This document shows, piece after piece, positions 43,425 through 51,143 of a DNA stretch of 64,000 nucleotides; within the stretch, counting starts at the first letter, position 1, and each line of letters opens with the position of its first letter. The position numbers were made by a program, and so were the translations under genes. Source of the stretch: Empedobacter falsenii (GTDB lineage: Bacteria > Bacteroidota > Bacteroidia > Flavobacteriales > Weeksellaceae); assembly GCF_019308355.1 (NCBI RefSeq), contig NZ_JAAGKM010000001.1, positions 62,001 to 126,000 on the forward strand, in the 5' to 3' direction. The notes beneath the pieces are model-generated. The model ran no database searches and was not told where the DNA came from. It saw only the letters and a program-made list of their open reading frames with translations.

Positions 43425-43670
43425 ATGAAATTTTTTTTAAAACACATATTGATTATAACAATATTTTTTAGTTTTACTACATTAGAAGCTGCTAATTTAC
43501 CTGAGCCTTGTGAACCAGGTTTTGAATGCTCTGGTGGTGGTGAAGAAGAAGGAGGGGGAACTGGAGGAAGAAAAGTTCCGATTCATGATTATGCGCCTAT
43601 TTTAATCGTTACAGCTGTAACAATTGCAGGCTATTTTTCCTACAGACAAAGACAAATTATTAAAAAATAA
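43425..43670 (+). CDS. Small exported Gly-rich protein with C-terminal membrane helix
   Basis: An 81-residue protein. A signal peptide (MKFFLKHILIITIFFSFTTLEA) leads to a short Cys-containing Glu/Gly stretch. One transmembrane helix (about 57-73, APILIVTAVTIAGYFSY) ends in a basic tail RQRQIIKK. The design (secretion signal, short Gly/Pro linker, single helix, Arg/Lys stop) resembles the tiny proteins that follow many T9SS cargo genes in flavobacteria and are often automatically labelled signal peptidase. It is translated 7 bp after the cargo gene and shares its terminator. Function is unknown. Confidence 0.7.
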   Translation: MKFFLKHILIITIFFSFTTLEAANLPEPCEPGFECSGGGEEEGGGTGGRKVPIHDYAPILIVTAVTIAGYFSYRQRQIIKK

Positions 43671-43682
43671 ATTCATACTTTT

Positions 43683-43713
43683 AAACCTCAATCTATTCGA
43701 TTGAGGTTTTTTT
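43683..43713 (+). terminator. Rho-independent terminator of the T9SS cargo operon
   Basis: A perfect 11-bp stem (AAACCTCAATC with GATTGAGGTTT) has a 5-nt loop and seven T. The next gene's ATG is 18 bp further on. Confidence 0.93.
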
Positions 43714-43730
43714 ATTATATCAAACAAACT

Positions 43731-45026
43731 ATGAAAAATAAATTTATACTACCGCTTGTTGTTTTAGGAAGTTCTGTTTTTGGACAGTTTAACGTTTCTG
43801 GACAAATAGAAAATTATGCTAACAAACCTGTTTTGGTTAAGATTTTCGAGAATGCCGAAATGAAATTAATCAACAATGCGATTACTGACAACAATGGAAA
43901 TTTCTCTGTAAAAGTTCCGAAAGCATACAATGGTTTTGTACGTATTGATTTACCAACTGGAGAAAATCTTTCGTTATTAACAGATAACAAAAATCTAAAA
44001 TTCAAAACGGTAAGTGGACAAGAAATGTCTTCTAAGCTTGAAATTTTAGAGGGAAATACACAAAAAGAATACAATAAAGTTTTAGCTCTTCAACCATTAA
44101 ATGAAATTCAGAACCAAGTTTTTCCTTATTTAATGCAAATGTATAAACCGACTGACGAGTTTTATACAGCAATGGTAAAAGAAGATAAACGAATAAAAGA
44201 GTTGAAACGTAACGAAAATTTCTCACCATTAATTACCTATATTAATGAGTTGAATGATTTGAAACAAAAAGCTCAAACAAATAAAGATACTGAAACCCTA
44301 AATGAAATTGTAAATCATTTTGTAAAAGATGATGTACGATTGGAGCAATCTGGAATCTTTAATGATTTAGTTTTTGCTTATATTAATGGAAAATTAGCTG
44401 TTGCTAACAATCAAGATGTAGAAGGAAATTTAATTGCTGCTACAGACGAAATTTTGGTTAAAACAGATATCAAAACAACAAGAGGTCAAAATGTATTGAC
44501 AACTATCTTAAACTTTGTTCCTGAAAAAGAATATGCAAATTTTCATAAAAAATACGTAGATAAAGTAAAAGGTTTGACTTCTAACGTAACAGATCAATTG
44601 AAAAAGAAAGTAGGACAAAGCGCTTCTATGCAAGCAGGAAGTAAAGTTCCAAATATCACTTTTCCTCAACCTATTAACGGAAAAAAATCGTTGTATGATA
44701 TCAAAGCAGATCAAAAATTAATTGTTTTCTGGGCTTCTTGGTGTCCTGCTTGTCAACAAGAGATCCCGCATATTAAAGAGTTTTACAAGAACTTTAAATC
44801 AAAAGGCGGAGAAATTGTTGCCATTTCTTTAGACTACGATCAAACAGCGTTTAATAGCGCTACAAAAGATTTACCTTGGTACAATTATACTGATCTTTTG
44901 AGATGGGATTCACCAATCGCAGCTGAGTTTGGAATAGAGTCTACTCCTACTCTAATTTTGGTTGATAAAGACAACAAATTAATTAAGAAAGTTCATCATA
45001 TTTCTGAGTTAGAAGTATCGAAATAA
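43731..45026 (+). CDS. TlpA-like thiol-disulfide oxidoreductase with N-terminal DUF4369-like domain
   Basis: A 431-residue protein. The signal peptide is MKNKFILPLVVLGSSVFGQ. An N-terminal beta-sandwich domain (about 20-120, FNVSGQIENYANKPVLVKIFE) is typical of Bacteroidota thioredoxin-like lipoprotein relatives. A helical middle leads to a TlpA/ResA thioredoxin fold from about 305, with the active-site Cys338 and Cys341 in WCPAC and the cis-Pro loop GIESTPTLILV. It is probably a periplasmic reductant or disulfide exchanger. The start at 43731 lies just past the previous terminator; a longer frame from 43701 would begin inside that hairpin. Confidence 0.88.
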   Translation: MKNKFILPLVVLGSSVFGQFNVSGQIENYANKPVLVKIFENAEMKLINNAITDNNGNFSVKVPKAYNGFVRIDLPTGENLSLLTDNKNLKFKTVSGQEMSSKLEILEGNTQKEYNKVLALQPLNEIQNQVFPYLMQMYKPTDEFYTAMVKEDKRIKELKRNENFSPLITYINELNDLKQKAQTNKDTETLNEIVNHFVKDDVRLEQSGIFNDLVFAYINGKLAVANNQDVEGNLIAATDEILVKTDIKTTRGQNVLTTILNFVPEKEYANFHKKYVDKVKGLTSNVTDQLKKKVGQSASMQAGSKVPNITFPQPINGKKSLYDIKADQKLIVFWASWCPACQQEIPHIKEFYKNFKSKGGEIVAISLDYDQTAFNSATKDLPWYNYTDLLRWDSPIAAEFGIESTPTLILVDKDNKLIKKVHHISELEVSK

Positions 45027-45031
45027 TAACG

Positions 45032-45064
45032 AAAAAGCTACATTGAAAATCAATGTAGCTTTTT
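45032..45064. terminator. Bidirectional terminator between TlpA-like gene and rodA
   Basis: A perfect 14-bp stem (AAAAAGCTACATTG with CAATGTAGCTTTTT) has a 5-nt loop. T runs occur on both sides, so it can serve both convergent units. Confidence 0.93.
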
Positions 45065-45083
45065 TATTTTATTGAATTATTTT

Positions 45084-46628
45084 CTAAATAAATCCTTGAC
45101 TGTTCTTGTAATGAATGATTAGGAAAATTCCGATCAGAATAGTGAATCCCCACAACGAACTTCCTCCATAACTAAAGAATGGTAGCGGAATACCAACTGT
45201 TGGGAAAAGCCCAATTACCATTGCAATATTGATAAAGAAATGGAAAAATAAAATAGAGGCGACTGCATATCCATAAAATCGTGCAAATCTATTTTTTTGA
45301 TGTTCGGCTAAGAAAAATAATCGTCCAACAAAAATTGCGTAGACAATTACCAAAGCTGTACTTCCTATGAAACCCCACTCCTCTCCAACTGCTGTAAAAA
45401 TGTAATCGGTTTGTTGTTCTGGTACAAATCGACCTTTTTTGATTGTTCCTTGATTGTATCCTTTTCCATATAATTCGCCCGAACCTATCGCTGTTTTTGC
45501 ATACAACAAATTATATCCCGAAGTATCGCGGTATTTAGCTTCTCCTTCATACAAAACCATTACACGTTCTTTTTGGTGTTTTGGTAATTTTTCGAAAATA
45601 ATAGGCGAAATAAAGCTAACCGTACTTGCAAATAATAACAACACAATAGACGCAATAATACTAAAATTCAGAACATTTGCAGCTAATCCAGATTGTGTTT
45701 TGAATGGTGAATCATTAATTTCTTTTTGTTCGGTTAATTTTAAAATTAAAACTGGAATAATTGATATAAAGAATCCTATTAAACCAAAGAAAGTTGTATT
45801 AAAAAATATCGGTTCTGAGAAAAATAAAGAACGCATTGGAAATAAATGTCCGAAAGATTCTCTTGTTGTTTCTGATAAATCTTCAACCAAATAACAAATT
45901 CCAATCAATAATAAAAAGAAAATTGATAAACCGATTAAAACACCATGCATTGCATCAACTACATTCTGATTATAATTGAAAGCTAAAATTAATAAAGCTA
46001 TTGTAAGAATTATAAATCCAAAAACTAATAAAACGTAAAAAGGAATTTGTACAATCGAAATCAAGAAAATGATTAATAATATGATTGGCGCTAAAATTAT
46101 CCATGGATTAAGCCCTTCTCTGTATAAAGCAATACTTAATGAACAGAAAATAATTACTGAACCTAAATCGGGTTGAAGAAGGATTAAAACTACTGGTATT
46201 GCGATAATCAACAATATTTTTCCTATAAAACCTAAGTCTTTTAGATTTGCATTTGAATGATTGATAAAATTAGCAATCAACAAAGCTGTACCAATCTTTG
46301 CAAATTCGGCTGGTTGCAAACTCAGAGGACCAAAACGATACCACGCTTTTGCACCATTAATTTCTTTACCAACAATCAAAACTCCGACGAGCAAAACGAG
46401 GGAAATAATGTAAAAAACAGGACTATAAATTTCGAAGAAATTACGGTTGTTTCCGCTCGCAATTATCAAAATCAATATCATCACCATTCCAAGTCCAAAC
46501 CAAATTAGCTGTTTTACACCTAAATCTGGATTTACACTATACACATTCATAATCCCGAAAGTTACTATCAGAAACCCAAGGATCAGTACGGCCCAATCAA
46601 TTCCTTTTAGTAATCTGCTTTGGCTCAT
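45084..46628 (-). CDS. rodA: Rod-shape SEDS glycosyltransferase RodA
   Basis: A SEDS-family peptidoglycan polymerase paired with PBP2 for side-wall growth. The 514-residue multi-pass membrane protein opens SRLLKGIDWAVLILGF. It has the catalytic loop region NGAKAWYRFGPLSLQPAEFAK, LLQPDLGSV and the C-terminal PLPFFSYGGSSLWG motif. It is about 100 residues longer than most RodA because of extra hydrophobic helices between about 170 and 310. Its start overlaps the mrdA end by 32 bp. It closes the mreBCD-mrdA-rodA operon. Confidence 0.93.
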   Translation of the reverse strand: MSQSRLLKGIDWAVLILGFLIVTFGIMNVYSVNPDLGVKQLIWFGLGMVMILILIIASGNNRNFFEIYSPVFYIISLVLLVGVLIVGKEINGAKAWYRFGPLSLQPAEFAKIGTALLIANFINHSNANLKDLGFIGKILLIIAIPVVLILLQPDLGSVIIFCSLSIALYREGLNPWIILAPIILLIIFLISIVQIPFYVLLVFGFIILTIALLILAFNYNQNVVDAMHGVLIGLSIFFLLLIGICYLVEDLSETTRESFGHLFPMRSLFFSEPIFFNTTFFGLIGFFISIIPVLILKLTEQKEINDSPFKTQSGLAANVLNFSIIASIVLLLFASTVSFISPIIFEKLPKHQKERVMVLYEGEAKYRDTSGYNLLYAKTAIGSGELYGKGYNQGTIKKGRFVPEQQTDYIFTAVGEEWGFIGSTALVIVYAIFVGRLFFLAEHQKNRFARFYGYAVASILFFHFFINIAMVIGLFPTVGIPLPFFSYGGSSLWGFTILIGIFLIIHYKNSQGFI

Positions 46629-48582
46629 GTTTTAGTTTTGTTGAATCTTTTTTTAATTTTAAACTATCTATTTTACTTCCGATCGAATCCTTTTTAACAG
46701 GTTCTACGTATAATCCTTTTCTTTTCAGATAATCTATCCATTGACGACGATATTCGCCTTGTAGATTACCATTTTTCATACGTTGCACTAACGCAGGACG
46801 TTTTATTGTATCTGTTACATACAATTCAGCAATCAAACTCGCCATTGGTCCAGCATAAGTTGTACCCCAAGAACCATTTTCTACAATTGCAGCAATCGCA
46901 ATTTTTGGTTTATCTGCTGGAGCAAACAATACAAATAATGAGTGATCTTGTCCATGAGAATTTTGAGAAGTTCCGGTTTTACCAAATTGTACAAAAGAAC
47001 TTGTATCAAAACTACGAGCTGTACCCATTGTAAATACATTACGCATTCCGCGTTGAATGATGTCAAAATGTTTTGGATCAACCAATGTATTTTTTTTCAC
47101 CATATAAGTGGAATCCGTCAATGGTTTTCCATCAATACTATGTACAATATGCGGTGTATAGAAAAATCCTTTATTAGCAATAATTGCTGTATAATTAGCC
47201 ATTTGTAGCGGAGTTGTATTAATATCTCCTTGTCCCATACCATTAAAAATAATACGATAAGGATTCCAAACTCCTTCTCCAAAACGATTGTCGTAAAACT
47301 CGGCCGTCGGAATAAGACCTTTGCTACCAACAGGTAAATCTGTTCCCATAAATTTTCCTAATCCGAAACTATTCAAAATAGAAGCCCATTCGTTAATTCC
47401 TACACTATAATCGTTTGGATCTTTACGAACAATATCTCGGTAAGCCTCTGAAAAAAAGTTATTACACGATTTTCCAATCGCATGTTCTAGACCTTGTGGT
47501 GTATAATACATTCCACAGTGACAACCAATATGCATACGTCCATAACGGAAACCATGTTTACAAACATACGTTGTCTTTTCTGTCATCGTTCCCATTTGTA
47601 AACCAGCCAAAGCCGTTACCATTTTGAATGTAGAACCAGGAGGATAAGTTCCTTGTAAGGCTCTATCATAAGTTGGACGAGCAATAGAATCGTTGATTAA
47701 TGCACTTCTCAACTTTGTATTCAAATAATCATTTGGATTAATTGTAGGTGCAGATGCTAAAGCCAAAATTTCACCATTATTAGGATCAAGTGCGACAATT
47801 GCCCCACGTTTATTTTGAAGCATTTGTTCTGCCAATTCTTGCAAACGATAATCAATTGTCAAATGAACTGTTTTCCCACTTTTTACAGGTCGATCATAGT
47901 CACCGTTTTTATATGGACCAACAACATTCATTGTTCGGTCTACAATCCAGTTTTTTACACCTTTTACTCCACGTAAATCTTTTTCATACGATTTTTCAAC
48001 TCCGGCAATTCCTACTAAATCTCCAGGTTGATAATAGGTAGAATCTGTTTTGATATAGGATTGATTGGCCTCATTTATATAGCCCAATATATTTCCTGCA
48101 GAATTTACCATGTACTTACGTTCAGGACGTTTGATGATACTAAACGCTGGATACAAATACAATTGCTCTTGCATACGAGCAAAATTCTCGCGCGAAATAT
48201 TCTTTAAAAAAGGATATGGAGATAATTTTTTGTAATCTTTTGCAGTAACAATTTTATCTAAAATAGAATCAAATTGTTGTGTAGAAATTCCAATCATTCT
48301 AGAGAATTTAGGCTTATCAAAACCATTCATATATTCTCCATAACTGTCAATTAATTTTCCTGGAATAACATCTAATTCGTACGAATAGGTATTACTCACC
48401 AACAATTTTCCGTTTCGATCAAGAATATCACCACGATTGGGATAAATGATCTCTTGTTTGATCGACGTATTAAATGCATTTAATGTATAACGATCTGTAA
48501 ATAATTGCAAATACGCCAAACGTCCTATAAATAGAAACACTATAAACAGGATGAGTGCATAAACAACCATCAACTTTTTCAT
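46597..48582 (-). CDS. mrdA: Penicillin-binding protein 2
   Basis: A class B transpeptidase that crosslinks side-wall peptidoglycan with RodA. In the 661-residue protein an N-terminal helix (7-26) is followed by the dimerisation/pedestal domain and the transpeptidase domain. The catalytic motifs are STFK (Ser317 and Lys320), SCN (372-374) and KTG (534-536). The C-terminus after about 610 is Lys/Asp-rich and cytosol-like in charge. It overlaps mreD by 4 bp and rodA by 32 bp. Confidence 0.96.
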   Translation of the reverse strand: MKKLMVVYALILFIVFLFIGRLAYLQLFTDRYTLNAFNTSIKQEIIYPNRGDILDRNGKLLVSNTYSYELDVIPGKLIDSYGEYMNGFDKPKFSRMIGISTQQFDSILDKIVTAKDYKKLSPYPFLKNISRENFARMQEQLYLYPAFSIIKRPERKYMVNSAGNILGYINEANQSYIKTDSTYYQPGDLVGIAGVEKSYEKDLRGVKGVKNWIVDRTMNVVGPYKNGDYDRPVKSGKTVHLTIDYRLQELAEQMLQNKRGAIVALDPNNGEILALASAPTINPNDYLNTKLRSALINDSIARPTYDRALQGTYPPGSTFKMVTALAGLQMGTMTEKTTYVCKHGFRYGRMHIGCHCGMYYTPQGLEHAIGKSCNNFFSEAYRDIVRKDPNDYSVGINEWASILNSFGLGKFMGTDLPVGSKGLIPTAEFYDNRFGEGVWNPYRIIFNGMGQGDINTTPLQMANYTAIIANKGFFYTPHIVHSIDGKPLTDSTYMVKKNTLVDPKHFDIIQRGMRNVFTMGTARSFDTSSFVQFGKTGTSQNSHGQDHSLFVLFAPADKPKIAIAAIVENGSWGTTYAGPMASLIAELYVTDTIKRPALVQRMKNGNLQGEYRRQWIDYLKRKGLYVEPVKKDSIGSKIDSLKLKKDSTKLKHEPKQITKRN

Positions 48583-49094
48583 ACTCCAACTTTATTTTTA
48601 AATAAAATTTTATAAATAAAGACAAACACAAAAGTTATTCCCGAATTGATTAATGCTTTTAGCATCAAAGGTCCAATTCCTGATGGTTTAAAATTCTCAA
48701 GAAGTAATAAAATAATATGATGTGCAAGAATTAGAATAATTAAATAAAATAACCATTGCGCAAAACTAAAAGAGTTAAACGAGAAAAACTCCATTTCATA
48801 TTCTTGTTTTCCAGCTAATAATTTGATAATCGGATTTCTGAAAAACGCGATAAGCGTTAATGCAAAAGCGTGAATTCCTCCTGTATATTCAAAAATATCA
48901 ACCATTAACCCTAAAAGAAAGGACAAGATTAATAAAGCATATTTGTTTTGATAAGGAGGATAAAACAACACAAATACAATATAGATATATGGTTGATAAC
49001 TTCCTAAGAAATTAATGTGATTAAAGACAAAAACTTGAAGTAAAGCTAAAATTATAATCTTGATAATATTGATTAAAAAATCTTTATTGAACAT
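48579..49094 (-). CDS. mreD: Rod-shape-determining membrane protein MreD
   Basis: A 171-residue polytopic membrane protein with about five helices (residues 8-27, 32-48, 52-72, 100-130, 140-165). Sequence identity in MreD is always low, so the call rests on topology, length and position between mreC (11-bp overlap) and mrdA (4-bp overlap). It links MreC and MreB to the wall-synthesis machinery. Confidence 0.85.
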   Translation of the reverse strand: MFNKDFLINIIKIIILALLQVFVFNHINFLGSYQPYIYIVFVLFYPPYQNKYALLILSFLLGLMVDIFEYTGGIHAFALTLIAFFRNPIIKLLAGKQEYEMEFFSFNSFSFAQWLFYLIILILAHHIILLLLENFKPSGIGPLMLKALINSGITFVFVFIYKILFKNKVGV

Positions 49095-49935
49095 TCTGCG
49101 TGTTTGTTATAGTATCTGATTTCTCTACTTGTTGAATTTCAACTTTATTAAGGTTTGTTACCACATATGCTTGAGCAAGGTTTGCAAAATCCTGTTTTAA
49201 TCTTACTTGAACTTTCAATTCACCTGTTTCATCTACACCTTTGCTTACCACTTTACCAATCATAATTCCTTCCGGAAAAACCGGCGATTTACCATCCGTT
49301 TCAATGATATCTCCTTTTTTGACCTCGATATATTTAGGAATTTCATACAACTGTACAAAACGAGGATCTTTACCATCCCATTTTACTGTTCCGAAATATT
49401 GATTTCCTTTGATACGTGCATTGATATTGATATCCTTGTTTAACAACGAAATTGCACGAGAATAATTTTTCCCAGCAAAAGTTACAATACCAATTACACC
49501 ATTATTTGTAATGATTCCGTCACCTTTTTCTATTCCATCATTTGTTCCTTTATCAATCATCAAAAGGTTTTGCGTTTTGATAATCGAGTTATTTACAATC
49601 TCTGCAGGTACAAAAGAATACGTTTGATGATAACCTAAGGTATCCGATTTGTAAAACTTTTTAGTTTTCGCATCTTTAATACCTAAATGCACCAATTGCT
49701 CACGCAAAAAGGCATTTTCGTCCATCAAATCTTTATTGGTACTCGGTAAATGAATAAAGTTTGTCACCTTTGCAATTTTATCATCCACATAACCTGTAAA
49801 CGACGTGCTTGCAGAAGCAAGAATAGTTTCGTGATAAATATTTTTCTTAAAGACAAGAAACAACGCAATTAACTCTAAAAAGACAAAAATTAATAGCATT
49901 CCATTTCTTCTAATCGCATTCAGAATATATTGCAT
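49084..49935 (-). CDS. mreC: Rod-shape-determining protein MreC
   Basis: A bitopic periplasmic scaffold of the elongasome. In the 283-residue protein a transmembrane helix (about 12-30) and a coiled-coil stretch (NKDLMDENAFLREQLVHLG) precede two small beta-barrel subdomains (LLMIDKGTNDGIEKGDGIITNNGVIG, FPEGIMIGKVV). It follows mreB by 14 bp and overlaps mreD. Confidence 0.93.
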   Translation of the reverse strand: MQYILNAIRRNGMLLIFVFLELIALFLVFKKNIYHETILASASTSFTGYVDDKIAKVTNFIHLPSTNKDLMDENAFLREQLVHLGIKDAKTKKFYKSDTLGYHQTYSFVPAEIVNNSIIKTQNLLMIDKGTNDGIEKGDGIITNNGVIGIVTFAGKNYSRAISLLNKDININARIKGNQYFGTVKWDGKDPRFVQLYEIPKYIEVKKGDIIETDGKSPVFPEGIMIGKVVSKGVDETGELKVQVRLKQDFANLAQAYVVTNLNKVEIQQVEKSDTITNTQNVQ

Positions 49936-49949
49936 TGCTCTTTACTCTT

Positions 49950-50975
49950 CTATTTCATTAAGAAAGTGAATTTATCAATATTTTTAAGTGCAATACCTGT
50001 TCCACGAACAACAGCACGTAAAGGATCATCAGCCAAGAAAACTGGTAAACCTGTTTTTTTAGAAATACGTTGATCTAAACCTCTCAACATAGCTCCACCA
50101 CCAGCCATATAGATACCAGTGTTGTAAATATCTGCAGCTAATTCTGGAGGAGTTTGAGATAACGTTTCCATTACACCATCTTCGATGCGTAAAATTGATT
50201 TGTCCAATGCGCGTGCAATTTCGCGGTAATTTACAGTAATTTCTTTTGGTTTTCCTGTAATCAAATCACGTCCTTGTACTGGCATATCCTCTGGTGCATG
50301 CTCTAGTTCTTCTACAGCAGCTCCAACTTCAATTTTAACACGTTCAGCAGTTCTTTCTCCGATATATAAATTATGATGGGTTCTTAAGTAATATGCAATA
50401 TCATTTGTAAAAACATCACCTGCAATTTTCACAGATTTGTCACAAACAATACCACCTAATGCAACAACGGCAATTTCTGTAGTACCACCACCTATATCAA
50501 TAATCATGTTACCTTTAGGTTGAGTGATATCAATTCCAACTCCTATCGCAGCAGCCATTGGTTCGTAAATAAGACGAACATCTTTTGCATTAACGCGTGC
50601 ACAAGAATCTTTTACAGCACGTTTCTCAACTTCTGTAATTCCAGAAGGAATACAAATCACCATTCGTAATGAAGGTGAAAATAACTTCCCTTGAATTCCA
50701 GGAATTTTCTTGATGAACTCTGTCAACATGAATTCTGAAGCTTCAAAATCTGCAATTACTCCGTCTTTCAAAGGACGAATTGTTTTTATATCATCATGCG
50801 TTTTACCTTGCATGTGTTTTGCTTGTTCTCCAACAGCAATAACTTTATTTGTTCTTCTATGTATAGCGACGATAGATGGACTATCTACTACAACTTTATT
50901 ATTATGAATAATTAAAGTGTTAGCAGTCCCTAGGTCAATCGCAATTTCTTGCGTGAAAAAATCAAATAATCCCAT
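49950..50975 (-). CDS. mreB: Rod-shape-determining actin homologue MreB
   Basis: Forms membrane filaments that steer side-wall synthesis. In the 341-residue protein the actin-fold nucleotide motifs are IDLGTANTLI (phosphate 1), IDIGGGTTEIAVVALGG (phosphate 2) and GIYMAGGGAMLRG (adenosine). An amphipathic N-terminal MGLFDFF may touch the membrane. It is the first gene of the mreBCD-mrdA-rodA operon, so this window includes the whole rod-shape cluster. Presence of the full set predicts a rod-shaped cell. Confidence 0.98.
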   Translation of the reverse strand: MGLFDFFTQEIAIDLGTANTLIIHNNKVVVDSPSIVAIHRRTNKVIAVGEQAKHMQGKTHDDIKTIRPLKDGVIADFEASEFMLTEFIKKIPGIQGKLFSPSLRMVICIPSGITEVEKRAVKDSCARVNAKDVRLIYEPMAAAIGVGIDITQPKGNMIIDIGGGTTEIAVVALGGIVCDKSVKIAGDVFTNDIAYYLRTHHNLYIGERTAERVKIEVGAAVEELEHAPEDMPVQGRDLITGKPKEITVNYREIARALDKSILRIEDGVMETLSQTPPELAADIYNTGIYMAGGGAMLRGLDQRISKKTGLPVFLADDPLRAVVRGTGIALKNIDKFTFLMK

Positions 50976-51012
50976 CGTTGATTATGTCTCAGTATTATTA
51001 AAAATGAATGTA

Positions 51013-51020
51013 CAAAAGTA
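51013..51020 (-). promoter_or_regulatory. -7 promoter element of the mre operon
   Basis: On the minus strand TACTTTTG matches TAnnTTTG exactly, 37 bp before the mreB ATG. A 13-bp inverted repeat sits just upstream of it (51027-51072). Confidence 0.55.
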
Positions 51021-51026
51021 TAATAA

Positions 51027-51072
51027 ATTTAGATGATTATAAAAGAGAATTTAATTTTTTAATCATCTAAAT
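51027..51072. promoter_or_regulatory. Inverted repeat over the -33 region of mreB
   Basis: ATTTAGATGATTA (51027-51039) and TAATCATCTAAAT (51060-51072) are perfect complements separated by 20 bp. The near arm begins 7 bp upstream of the mreB -7 element. It could bind a dimeric regulator; it has no T run to act as a terminator. Confidence 0.5.
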
Positions 51073-51103
51073 ATTTTTACTAAAATAGTAAGATTTTAAC
51101 AAT

Positions 51104-51136
51104 AAAAAAGGGTTAAAAATATTTTAACCCTTTTTT
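51104..51136 (-). terminator. Rho-independent terminator of sppA
   Basis: A perfect 15-bp stem (AAAAAAGGGTTAAAA with TTTTAACCCTTTTTT) has a 3-nt loop. It lies 8 bp beyond the sppA stop on the minus strand. Confidence 0.9.
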
Positions 51137-51143
51137 ATGATTT

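Noticed and set aside
45454-45894. 146-codon plus-strand frame over rodA
   Set aside because: Antisense to conserved RodA helices, no family features.
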